Source: Streptomyces changanensis (GTDB lineage Bacteria > Actinomycetota > Actinomycetes > Streptomycetales > Streptomycetaceae). From it: a DNA stretch of 64,000 bases. The translations under genes were made by a program, and so were the position numbers. Position 1 is the stretch's first letter. Each line of letters opens with the position of its first letter. The stretch covers positions 4,774,001 to 4,838,000 of the forward strand of contig NZ_CP102332.1 in NCBI RefSeq assembly GCF_024600715.1. The letters are read 5' to 3'. The notes under the pieces were generated by a model, which was not told where the DNA came from, ran no database searches, and worked only from the letters and a program-made list of their open reading frames with translations. This document shows, piece after piece, positions 35,886-43,995 of the stretch.

Positions 35886-37493
35886 ATGACCACGGATCAG
35901 CCCGCCGACGACGGCTTCCACGTCTTCGACACGACCCTGCGCGACGGAGCCCAGCGCGAGGGCATCAACCTCACCGTCGCCGACAAGCTGACCATCGCCC
36001 GGCACCTGGACGACTTCGGCGTGGGCTTCATCGAGGGCGGCTGGCCCGGCGCCAACCCGCGGGACACGGAGTTCTTCGCCCGCGCGCGCGCCGAGATCGA
36101 CTTCCGGCACGCCCGGCTCGTCGCCTTCGGCGCCACCCGCCGCGCCGGCATCCAGGCCGCCGACGACCCGCAGGTCAAGGCGCTCCTCGCCTCCGGCGCC
36201 CCGGTGATCACCCTGGTCGCCAAGTCCCACGACCGCCACGTGGAGCTCGCCCTGCGCACCACCCTGGACGAGAACCTCGCCATGGTCCGCGACACCGTCG
36301 CCCACCTGCGCGAGCAGGGCCGCCGCGTCTTCGTCGACTGCGAGCACTTCTTCGACGGCTACACGGCCAACCCCCAGTACGCCAAGGCCGTCGTCCGCGC
36401 CGCGCACGAGGCCGGCGCCGACGTCGTCGTCCTGTGCGACACCAACGGCGGCATGCTCCCGCCCCAGGTGCGGACCGTCGTCTCCGACGTCCTCGCCGAC
36501 ACCGGCGCCCGCCTCGGCATCCACGCCCAGGACGACACCGGCTGCGCCGTCGCCAACACCCTCGCCGCGGTCGACGGCGGCGCCACCCACGTCCAGTGCA
36601 CCGCCAACGGCTACGGCGAGCGCGTCGGCAACGCCAACCTCTTCCCGGTCGTCGCCGCGCTGGAGCTCAAGTACGACCGCCGGGTCCTGCCCGAGGGCTC
36701 CCTCGCCGAGATGACGCGGATCTCCCACGCCATCGCCGAGGTCGTCAACCTGACCCCCTCCACCCACCAGCCGTACGTCGGCGTCTCGGCGTTCGCGCAC
36801 AAGGCGGGCCTGCACGCCTCCGCCATCAAGGTCGACCCCGACCTGTACCAGCACATCGACCCCGAGCGCGTCGGCAACACCATGCGGATGCTGGTCTCCG
36901 ACATGGCCGGCCGCGCGTCGATCGAGCTCAAGGGCAAGGAGCTGGGCGTCGACCTCGGCGACGACCGCGAGCTCGTCGGCCGCGTCGTCGACCGCGTCAA
37001 GGAGCGGGAGCTGCGCGGTTACACGTACGAGGCGGCGGACGCCTCCTTCGAGCTGCTCCTGCGCGAGGAGGTCGAGGGCCGCCCGCTGCGTTACTTCCGC
37101 ACCGAGTCGTGGCGGGCGATCGTCGAGGACCGCCCCGACGGCACCCACGCCAACGAGGCGACGGTGAAGGTGTGGGCGGACGGCGAGCGGATCGTCGCCA
37201 CCGCCGAGGGCAACGGCCCGGTCAACGCCCTGGACCGGGCGCTGCTCGTCGCCCTGGAGCGGATCCACCCGCGGATGGCCAAGTTCGAACTGGTCGACTA
37301 CAAGGTCCGCATCCTGGAGGGCCGCCACGGCACCGAGTCCACCACCCGCGTCCTGATCACCACCAGTGACGGCGACGCCGAGTGGTCGACGGTCGGCGTC
37401 GGGGAGAACGTGATCGAGGCGTCGTGGCAGGCGCTCGTGGACGCGTACACGTACGGACTGCTGAAGGCGGGCGTGAGGCCGACGCAGAAGTAG
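35886..37493 (+). CDS. cimA: (R)-citramalate synthase
   Basis: 535 aa. Condenses pyruvate and acetyl-CoA to citramalate, giving 2-ketobutyrate for isoleucine without threonine. HMGL-like TIM barrel (residues about 10-275: FDTTLRDGAQREGINLTVADKL, GGWPGANP, LCDTNGGMLPPQ, IHAQDDTGCAVANT) and a C-terminal LeuA-type dimerisation/allosteric domain (about 395-530). The GGWPGANPRD motif and the length separate it from 2-isopropylmalate synthase. ATG 35886 has AGGAG upstream. An earlier in-frame start would overlap the leader region and lacks a ribosome site. Confidence 0.93.
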   Translation: MTTDQPADDGFHVFDTTLRDGAQREGINLTVADKLTIARHLDDFGVGFIEGGWPGANPRDTEFFARARAEIDFRHARLVAFGATRRAGIQAADDPQVKALLASGAPVITLVAKSHDRHVELALRTTLDENLAMVRDTVAHLREQGRRVFVDCEHFFDGYTANPQYAKAVVRAAHEAGADVVVLCDTNGGMLPPQVRTVVSDVLADTGARLGIHAQDDTGCAVANTLAAVDGGATHVQCTANGYGERVGNANLFPVVAALELKYDRRVLPEGSLAEMTRISHAIAEVVNLTPSTHQPYVGVSAFAHKAGLHASAIKVDPDLYQHIDPERVGNTMRMLVSDMAGRASIELKGKELGVDLGDDRELVGRVVDRVKERELRGYTYEAADASFELLLREEVEGRPLRYFRTESWRAIVEDRPDGTHANEATVKVWADGERIVATAEGNGPVNALDRALLVALERIHPRMAKFELVDYKVRILEGRHGTESTTRVLITTSDGDAEWSTVGVGENVIEASWQALVDAYTYGLLKAGVRPTQK

Positions 37494-37514
37494 GCCGAAC
37501 GGGGGACACAAAAC

Positions 37515-37528
37515 ACCCCCTATGGGGT
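37515..37528. promoter_or_regulatory. CsoR-like ACCCC-CTAT-GGGGT palindrome in a promoter
   Basis: ACCCC-CTAT-GGGGT is a perfect 5-4-5 inverted repeat. It lies in the spacer between GACACA (37505-37510) and TAGCGT (37528-37533), which is seven bases before the ATG of the next gene. G-tract 5-4-5 palindromes are typical operators of CsoR/RcnR copper or nickel repressors. The regulator is not in the window. Confidence 0.5.
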
Positions 37529-37540
37529 AGCGTCGATGAT

Positions 37541-38893
37541 ATGAGGAGAAACCCCCTTTCCCTCGTGTCGGCCGTGGCGGGCCTGGTGCTCCTGCTCCTC
37601 CTGGCCATGGCCCCCGCTGCCTCCGGCAAGGCGTCCGACGGAGTGCGCGCGGCGGCGGACGCCCTGCGCCAGGGCCCCGTGTACGTGCACCCCGCGGCGG
37701 CCGATCAGCTGCCGGCGCCGGCCGCCGAGGCGCTGGAGCGCAAGATCATCGCCGCGGACAAGCCACTGATGGTGGCGGTCCTGCCGGACACGCCGGAGTT
37801 CCCGGAGGAGACGCTCCTGCGCGACCTGCGCACCCTGACCGGGGTGACGGGCGTGTACGCCGTCCGCCTCGGCGACGCCTTCGACGCGGGCGCCGACCGT
37901 GCCGTCCTCGCCCCGCAGGCCGTGGAGAACCTCGTCTCGGCGGTCCGCGGGCCGGGCGTGGACGCGACGACGGAGCTGAACGCCTTCGTCGACCAGGCCC
38001 TGCCGCAGGCGCGCGGCTCGGCGCCGTCCTCGTGGGAGGGCGTGCCGGGTGACGGCGCACCCGTCGGCGGCCTCATCACGATCGGCGTGCTGCTCGCCGC
38101 GGCGGTGGCGGCCGTGTCGCTGACGACCGTCCGCACCCGTACCCGCAAGCGGGCCGAGGAGCGGAAGGCGCTGGAGAAGCTCCGCGTCGTCGTCGACGAG
38201 GACATCACCGCCTACGGCGAGGAACTGGACCGCCTCGACTTCCACCCGGCGGAGCCGTCCGCCGACGACGCGATGCGCTCCGACTACGAACGCGCGCTGG
38301 ACGCCTACGACCGGGCGAAGCAGCTCATGGCCCGGGCCCGTCACCCCCACGACGTCCGGGGCGTGACCGAGGCCCTCGCGGACGGCCGGTTCGCGCTGGC
38401 CGTCCTCGCCGCCCGCCGTGAGGGCCGCCCGCTTCCCGAGCGGCGGGCACCGTGCTTCTTCGATCCGCGCCACGGCCCGTCCGTGACGGACCTCCCGTGG
38501 GCCCCGCACGGCGGCACCCCCCGAGAGGTCCCGGTCTGCGCGGCGGACGAGTCCCTTGTCAAGGCGGGCCAGGACCCGCAGTCCCGCCAGGTCGCCACCG
38601 AACACGGCCCCCGCCCGTACTGGGAGGCGGGCCCGGCGTACGGCCCCTGGGCGGGCGGCTACTACGGCGGCGCCCTCCTCCCGGGCCTCCTCGTCGGCAC
38701 GATGCTCGGCACCACCCTGGCGACCCCGGCGTACGCGGGCGAGTACGGCGGCGGCGCGTACGACTCCTTCGCCGGCGGCGACTTCTCGGGCGCCGACTAC
38801 AACCCGTCCGACTTCGGCGGCGGCTTCGGCGGGGGCGGCGGTGACGTCGGTGGCGGGTTCGGCGGCGGCGGAGACTTCGGCGGCGGGTTCTAG
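37541..38893 (+). CDS. secreted/membrane-anchored protein with Gly-rich C-terminus (TPM-like)
   Basis: 450 aa. Signal peptide (residues 1-30), an extracytoplasmic domain (about 30-165) with the look of a TPM-type/phosphatase-like fold (QGPVYVHPAAADQLPAPAAEALERKI, VAVLPDTPEFPEETLLRDLRTLTGVTGVYAVRLGD), one transmembrane segment (about 183-203), a charged cytoplasmic coiled-coil region (about 210-290), and a tail that is almost pure Gly/Phe/Asp/Ser (GGGFGGGGGDVGGGFGGGGDFGGGF). TPM-domain proteins are linked to membrane or photosystem maintenance in other organisms. The function here is unknown. Possibly leaderless. Its stop overlaps the convergent acyltransferase stop by 4 bp. Confidence 0.75.
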   Translation: MRRNPLSLVSAVAGLVLLLLLAMAPAASGKASDGVRAAADALRQGPVYVHPAAADQLPAPAAEALERKIIAADKPLMVAVLPDTPEFPEETLLRDLRTLTGVTGVYAVRLGDAFDAGADRAVLAPQAVENLVSAVRGPGVDATTELNAFVDQALPQARGSAPSSWEGVPGDGAPVGGLITIGVLLAAAVAAVSLTTVRTRTRKRAEERKALEKLRVVVDEDITAYGEELDRLDFHPAEPSADDAMRSDYERALDAYDRAKQLMARARHPHDVRGVTEALADGRFALAVLAARREGRPLPERRAPCFFDPRHGPSVTDLPWAPHGGTPREVPVCAADESLVKAGQDPQSRQVATEHGPRPYWEAGPAYGPWAGGYYGGALLPGLLVGTMLGTTLATPAYAGEYGGGAYDSFAGGDFSGADYNPSDFGGGFGGGGGDVGGGFGGGGDFGGGF

Positions 38894-40077
38894 CCGGCCC
38901 CCGTAGCGGCTCCGCGTCCGGCTCCGGAGCGCGCGGCCCCGAGATCCGCGGCCGCCGGGGCGGGTCGTGGGCCCGCGCCGCGGAGGCGGCGCTCCAAGGG
39001 GTGCTCCACCCAGTGGTACGCGGCGGCCGACAGGGCCAGGCTCGCGGCGATGACCAGCAACCAGACCTGCGCCGTGGCCACGAGGCCGACGGGGCGGCCG
39101 TGCGCGCCGGTCCACAGGCGGATCACGATCTCGTGGACCAGGTACCAGGCGAACGACCAGTGCCCCAGACGGATCGACCGGGGGCCGGCCAGGCCCGTCC
39201 GGCGGCCGTGCAGGTCCGCGTGCGCGGCGGCGGCCACGAGCAGCGCGAACAGCGGGGCGGAGAGCAACTGCGACGCCTGGTACGGGCCGTACCAGAGCGC
39301 CTCCGGCACCGCCTGGGACCAGGGGACGAGCGCCAGGTGCCACGCCGCGACCAGTGCGACGGCCGCGCCCGGCCGGAGCGGCGGCCGCCAGCCGCGCGCC
39401 ACGGCGAGTCCGGCCACGACGCCCAGGAGGAACTGCGGGGTGCGGGTCACCGGGAAGTACCCGAGCGCCCACGACCGTACGACCGGGTCGGCGATCACCG
39501 CGCCGCACAGCCACACGGCCGGCAGGGCCGCGCACACGGCGACCGCGACGCCGAGGCGGCCGCGCGCCGACCGCATCCACGGCACCGCCGTCAGCAGCGG
39601 GAACAGCAGGTAGAACCACGCCTCGTCGCCCAGCGACCAGGCGGCCGGGTTGCCGCCCCGCAGCAGAACGGGGTCAGGCAGCCAGGCGTTGGCGAGGAGC
39701 AGCGTCGCGGCGACGGCCCGTACGGACACCTCGGTGCCGAGGACCGCGTACGCCACCACGGACAGCGCCGTCGTCACGGCGAGCAGCGGCCAGATCCGGG
39801 CGAAGCGCCGCCACAGGAAGACCTTGACCGGCACGCGCCGCCCGTCGTACGTCCACGCCAGGACGAAGCCGGACAGGACGAAGAAGAACGTGACCCCGCT
39901 GCGCCCGTACCAGGTGGCCGCGCTGACCCACGGGACCTCGCCGACCTGGCGCGACAGGTGGTACAGGACCACCACGAGGGCGGCCCAGAAGCGCAGGCCC
40001 GTCAGCGAGGGGAGGCGGTCTCTGCCGGACGGGCCCGCGACGACGGGGCGGTGGTCCGGGCGGGTGGTGCGTCGCAT
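38890..40077 (-). CDS. membrane acyltransferase (Acyltransferase_3, OafA/YrhL type)
   Basis: 395 aa with about ten hydrophobic helices. Family motifs are SLTGLRFWAALVVVLYHLSR with the catalytic His, SGVTFFFVLSGFVLAW, RRFARIWP, WSLGDEAWFYLLFP and the late SFAWYLVHEI. Members O-acylate cell-surface sugars or antibiotics at the membrane. ATG 40077 follows CATAAT (40089-40084) by six bases, so the message is probably leaderless. Starts further upstream would encode low-complexity Arg/Pro sequence and are rejected. The acceptor is unknown. Confidence 0.88.
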   Translation of the reverse strand: MRRTTRPDHRPVVAGPSGRDRLPSLTGLRFWAALVVVLYHLSRQVGEVPWVSAATWYGRSGVTFFFVLSGFVLAWTYDGRRVPVKVFLWRRFARIWPLLAVTTALSVVAYAVLGTEVSVRAVAATLLLANAWLPDPVLLRGGNPAAWSLGDEAWFYLLFPLLTAVPWMRSARGRLGVAVAVCAALPAVWLCGAVIADPVVRSWALGYFPVTRTPQFLLGVVAGLAVARGWRPPLRPGAAVALVAAWHLALVPWSQAVPEALWYGPYQASQLLSAPLFALLVAAAAHADLHGRRTGLAGPRSIRLGHWSFAWYLVHEIVIRLWTGAHGRPVGLVATAQVWLLVIAASLALSAAAYHWVEHPLERRLRGAGPRPAPAAADLGAARSGAGRGAATGAG

Positions 40078-40504
40078 CCCGCGATTATGGGCGCCGTACC
40101 CCGGCGGGCGGGGCGGCCGTGGGGCGGCCGCCCGGCGGCCCGGCGGCCCGGCTGGGGCGGTGGCCCGCGCGGCGCCCGGCACGACGGCCCGTACGTCGAG
40201 CGGGACGCCGGCACCGGGGCGCCGCGCCCCGGCGGGCGGGGTGGCCCGATGGCCCGGCGCTGGGGCGGCGGTGGCCCGCGGGGCGGCGGGCGGCGGGTGG
40301 CGGGTGGCGCACCCCCGGCGGACCGGGACCGTCCGGCGGGTCAGGACCGTCGGGCGGAGGGGAAGCGTCCGGCGGGCCGGGATCGATCGGGGGATCGGGA
40401 TCGTCCGGCGGGCCGGGGGCGCCACGCCCAGCGCCCACCTCTGCCGCCGGGTGGCGGTGGGCGGGCGCTGTGGGATGAGAGGGAGGGGAGGGGCAGGCGG
40501 AGGG
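40078..40504. other. gene-free GC-rich spacer
   Basis: About 430 bp between the acyltransferase start and the yceI stop. It holds imperfect tandem repeats of a CGTCCGGCGGGCCGGGATCG-like unit (40325-40425), a CGGCCCGG-type run (40110-40150), and the hairpin at 40432-40463. No gene is supported on either strand, although several long open frames exist because the sequence lacks A/T. Confidence 0.5.
40432..40463 (-). terminator. hairpin downstream of yceI
   Basis: CGCCCACC (40432-40439) pairs with GGTGGGCG (40456-40463), with inner GCC/GGC pairing, about 40 bp after the yceI stop. Confidence 0.55.
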
Positions 40505-41113
40505 TCAGGCCGTGCGGATCGCGGAGATCTCGAAGGTCAGCTTGATCTTGTCGCTGACGAGGACGCCGCCGGTCTCCAGCGCCGCGTTCCACGTCAGGCC
40601 CCAGTCGGAGCGCAGGATCTCGGCCTTGCCCTCGAAGCCGACGCGCTCGTTGCCGAACGGGTCCTTCGCGGCGCCGTTGAACTCCAGGTCGATGGCGACC
40701 TGCCGGGTCACGCCCTTGATGGTGAGGTCACCGGTGATCCGGTAGTCGTCGCCGCCGAGCGCCTCGGCGGCGGTCGAGCGGAAGGTCATCAGCGGGAACG
40801 CCTCGGCGTCGAAGAAGTCGGCACCGCGCAGGTGTGCGTCGCGGTCGGCGTTGCCGGTGTCGACGGACGCGATCCGGACGTCGATCGAGGCCGACGAGGC
40901 GGACGGGTCCGACCCGTCCAGCACCAGGCTGCCCTCGTGGTCGGCGAAGGCGCCGCGGACGTTGGTGACCATGGCGTGGCGCGCGGTGAAGCCGAGCGTG
41001 CTGTGCGCCGGGTCGATCGTGTACGTGCCGGTCAGCGCGGCGAGCGCGGGGTCGACGGCGGTGCCGGTACGGGTGGCGGTGGCGGTGTTGGAGGTGCGGC
41101 TGAACAGGCCCAT
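40505..41113 (-). CDS. YceI family lipid-binding protein
   Basis: 202 aa. The C-terminal 175 residues form the YceI lipocalin-like barrel that binds isoprenoid chains: TYTIDPAHSTLGFTARHAMVTNVRGAFADHEGSLVLDGSDPSASSASIDVRIASVDTGNADRDAHLRGADFFD, followed by GDLTIKGVTRQVAIDLEF and DWGLTWNAALETGGVLVSDKIKL. There is no signal peptide, so this copy is cytoplasmic. ATG 41113 has GAAGGAG upstream. Its promoter carries paired TTGAAC motifs that look like a repressor site. Confidence 0.93.
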   Translation of the reverse strand: MGLFSRTSNTATATRTGTAVDPALAALTGTYTIDPAHSTLGFTARHAMVTNVRGAFADHEGSLVLDGSDPSASSASIDVRIASVDTGNADRDAHLRGADFFDAEAFPLMTFRSTAAEALGGDDYRITGDLTIKGVTRQVAIDLEFNGAAKDPFGNERVGFEGKAEILRSDWGLTWNAALETGGVLVSDKIKLTFEISAIRTA

Positions 41114-41143
41114 GACGTACTCCTTCGCGGGTGGTCACGTTCG

Positions 41144-41192
41144 TTGAACGTTGAACTACCTCGACTGTAGACGCATCTGGTTCAAAGTTCAA
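41144..41192 (-). promoter_or_regulatory. yceI promoter with paired TTGAAC motifs
   Basis: On the minus strand TTGAAC (41192-41187), a 17-base spacer and TACAGT (41169-41164) form a near-ideal vegetative promoter. The -35 is itself one of two TTGAAC copies, seven bases apart, on that strand (41180-41192). Between the -10 and the gene, the plus strand has TTGAACG TTGAAC (41144-41156). The two direct-repeat pairs face each other around the -10, as expected for a dimeric (for example MarR-type) repressor. The regulator is not adjacent. Confidence 0.65.
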
Positions 41193-41369
41193 CCACTTCG
41201 TTCCTCCGTCCTCCATCCTCCGTCCTCCGTTCCTTCGTTCCGGTGGATCGGCCGCTCCCGGGGCCGGGCAGCATCCCTCCGTACCGCGTGCGCCACCACC
41301 GCCCGCTCGCCCGCCCCGACCCGCCCCGACCCGGCCCACCCCCCCCGCCGACGCCCCGGGAGGCGCCCC

Positions 41370-43808
41370 GTGCCGCAGCACGCCCCCGACCCCTCTCGAC
41401 GTACCTTCCTCACCGCCGCGGCCACCACCGCGGCCCTCGCCACCACCGCCACCACCGCCACCCCCGCCGCCCCGGCCCCGACCGGCGCCCGGCGCGACGT
41501 GGGCACGGCCGCCATCACCGGCGCCGCCCCCCGCGCCCCCGGACCCGGCGAAGTCGCCCCGTCCGTCCGGGACTTCGACGCGCTGCGCCTGCGCTGGCTC
41601 GCCCTCCGGCTCGGCACCGGCCACGACCCCGCCGCCGAGCCCTACGCCACCCGCCTCGCCGAGACCGGCGCGCTCGCCGGCCGGTACGAGGCCGCGATGG
41701 CCCCCGCCCCCACCTCCCTGTGGCCCGGCCACCCCTTCGACCCGCCGTCCGGCATCACGCACTCCTACCGCTGCCTGTGGACCATGGCCCAGGCGTACGT
41801 CCGGCCCGGCACCGGCCGCACCGGCGACCCCGCCCTCCTCGACGCCGTCCGCACCGGCCTCGACCACGTCGCCGCCCGCGTCTACCACCCGGGCACCGCC
41901 CGCTACGGCAACTGGTGGGAGTGGCAGATCGGCAGCCCCCGCCCCCTCCTCGACACCGTCGCCGCCCTCCACGACCGGCTCGGCGAGGACCGCGTCCGGA
42001 CCGCCTGTGCCGCCGTCGACCACTTCGTCCCCGACAGCGCCCTCCTCCACTACGGCGGCACCTCGACCGGCGCCAACCGGGTCGACCTCTGCCGCGCCGC
42101 CGCCCTGAGCGGCGTCCTCGGCCGCCGGGCCGACCGCGTCGCCCTCGCCCGCGACGCCCTCTCGCCCGTCTTCCCCCACGTCACCCGGGGCGACGGCCTG
42201 TACGCCGACGGCAGCTTCGTCCAGCACACCTGGGTCCCGTACACCGGCACCTACGGGCAGGTCCTGCTCGACGGGCTCGCGTGTCTCTTCGCCCTCCTCG
42301 CCGGCTCCCCCTGGGAGGTGGTCGACCCGGCGCGGGTGAACGTCCTGGACGGCGTGGAGCGCGCGTACGCGCCCCTGATCCGCAACGGCCTGATGATGGA
42401 CGCCGTGAGCGGCCGCGCGACCAGCCGCGGCATCCTCCGCGACGACCCGGGCCGCATCCTGCGCGGCGACCACTACCACGGCCAGGGCGTCATCGCGGCG
42501 ATCGCGCTCCTCGCCGAGGGGGCGGACCCCGGCCGGCGCGAGCGCTGGCACGCCCTCGTCAAGGGCTGGATCGCCCGCGACACCGTCAGCCCCGTCCTGA
42601 CCGCCCCGCGGTTCGAGGTCGCCGACCTCGCCCGGTTGCACGCCGTGGCCGCCTCGCCCGTCCCCGCCGCCCCCGAGCCCACCGGCCACACCCTGTACGC
42701 CGCCATGGACCGCGCCGTCCACCACCGCCCCGGGTGGGCCGCCTGCGTCGCCATGGCCTCGGACCGGATCGCCCACTACGAGTGCGGCAACGGCGAGAAC
42801 CCGCGCGGCTGGCACACCGGCGCCGGGATGCTCTCCTGGTGGGGGCCCGGCGCCGGCACGGCCGGCGACGGCCAGTACACCGACTGGTTCTGGCCCACCG
42901 TCGACCCCTACCGGCTGCCCGGCACCACCGTGTCGACCCGGCGGCTCGCCGACCGGGAGGGCGGCGAATGGGGCGCGCCCAAGCCCGACGCGCGCTGGGT
43001 GGGGGGCGTCACCGACGGCGAGTTCGCCGCCCTCGGCCAGCACCTGCGCGGACTCGGTTCCACCCTGGAGGCGCGCAAGTCCTGGTTCTTCGCCGCCGAC
43101 GCCGTCGTCTGCCTCGGCGCCGGCATCGCCTGCGCGGACGGCGTCCCCGTCGAGACGGTCGTCGACAACCGCAACCTCGGCGCGGCCGGCACCGCCCGCC
43201 TCACCACGGGATCGCGCTGGGCCCACCTCGACGGGCACGGCGGCTGGGTGCTGCCCGGCGGCACGGTCGCCCTGCGCACCCTGCGGGAGGACCGCACCGG
43301 CGCCTGGCGCGACATCAACGCCACCTCCGCCGACGAGCGCCGCACCCGCCGGTACCAGACCCTGTGGCTCGACCACGGCACGGACCCCGCCGACGGGGCG
43401 TACTCCTATCTGGTGATGCCCGGAGCGGACCGCCGGACCGTCGCCGCCCGCGCGGCGGATCCGCACTGGCTGGAGGTCCTCGACAACACCGCGGCCCGGC
43501 AGGCCGCCCGCATCCCGTCCCTGGGGCTCACCTTCGCCGCCTTCTGGCAGCCGGGCACCGCCGGCCCGCTCACCACCACCGCGCCGGCGAGCCTCCTGCT
43601 GCGGCGCCGCGGCCGCACCGCCACCCTGCACGTCGCCGAACCGCCCCGCACCGGGCGCCCCCTGGAGGTCGTCTGGCACCACCCGGTACGCCGCGTCCTC
43701 ACCCGCGACCCGTCCGTCGAGGTACTCTCCGCCGGACCGTCCCTCCGGCTCCGCGTCACCCCCGGTACCGCGTGCGCCCCGCACCGCTGCACAGTGGTGC
43801 CGTACTGA
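41370..43808 (+). CDS. secreted polysaccharide lyase family 8 (hyaluronate/chondroitin/xanthan lyase-like)
   Basis: 812 aa. Twin-arginine signal (SRRTFLTAAATTAALA). The alpha/alpha-toroid (residues about 50-390) and beta-sandwich domains are typical of PL8. The catalytic residues match Streptococcus pneumoniae hyaluronate lyase in type and spacing: N236 (GANRVDL), H286 and Y295 (FVQHTWVPYTGTY), R349 (SGRATSRG). The aromatic patch NWWEWQIGSPR (N181) is also present. PL8 enzymes cleave uronic-acid polysaccharides by beta-elimination. The exact substrate cannot be told. GTG 41370 has GGGAGG at 41358-41363. Exported folded by Tat. Monocistronic with a terminator. Confidence 0.93.
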   Translation: MPQHAPDPSRRTFLTAAATTAALATTATTATPAAPAPTGARRDVGTAAITGAAPRAPGPGEVAPSVRDFDALRLRWLALRLGTGHDPAAEPYATRLAETGALAGRYEAAMAPAPTSLWPGHPFDPPSGITHSYRCLWTMAQAYVRPGTGRTGDPALLDAVRTGLDHVAARVYHPGTARYGNWWEWQIGSPRPLLDTVAALHDRLGEDRVRTACAAVDHFVPDSALLHYGGTSTGANRVDLCRAAALSGVLGRRADRVALARDALSPVFPHVTRGDGLYADGSFVQHTWVPYTGTYGQVLLDGLACLFALLAGSPWEVVDPARVNVLDGVERAYAPLIRNGLMMDAVSGRATSRGILRDDPGRILRGDHYHGQGVIAAIALLAEGADPGRRERWHALVKGWIARDTVSPVLTAPRFEVADLARLHAVAASPVPAAPEPTGHTLYAAMDRAVHHRPGWAACVAMASDRIAHYECGNGENPRGWHTGAGMLSWWGPGAGTAGDGQYTDWFWPTVDPYRLPGTTVSTRRLADREGGEWGAPKPDARWVGGVTDGEFAALGQHLRGLGSTLEARKSWFFAADAVVCLGAGIACADGVPVETVVDNRNLGAAGTARLTTGSRWAHLDGHGGWVLPGGTVALRTLREDRTGAWRDINATSADERRTRRYQTLWLDHGTDPADGAYSYLVMPGADRRTVAARAADPHWLEVLDNTAARQAARIPSLGLTFAAFWQPGTAGPLTTTAPASLLLRRRGRTATLHVAEPPRTGRPLEVVWHHPVRRVLTRDPSVEVLSAGPSLRLRVTPGTACAPHRCTVVPY

Positions 43809-43843
43809 CGACGGCAGGCACCCCGCCCGACCCCCGCGTGGAC

Positions 43844-43866
43844 CCCTTGTGGGAACCCCACAAGGG
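43844..43866 (+). terminator. terminator after the PL8 lyase gene
   Basis: A perfect 10-bp stem, CCCTTGTGGG (43844-43853) and CCCACAAGGG (43857-43866), with a 3-nt loop, 36 bp after the stop. Confidence 0.8.
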
Positions 43867-43995
43867 AGGGGGGTGCAACGCTGGCACTTCGGTTGCCTTC
43901 CGACGCGGTTCTGTTCAGGGCTCACAGCAGATCCGTCCGGAGACTGTACGGAGTCAACGGCGGGTTTTCCTTGGTCGGCTCCGTAGGGTCGGTAC

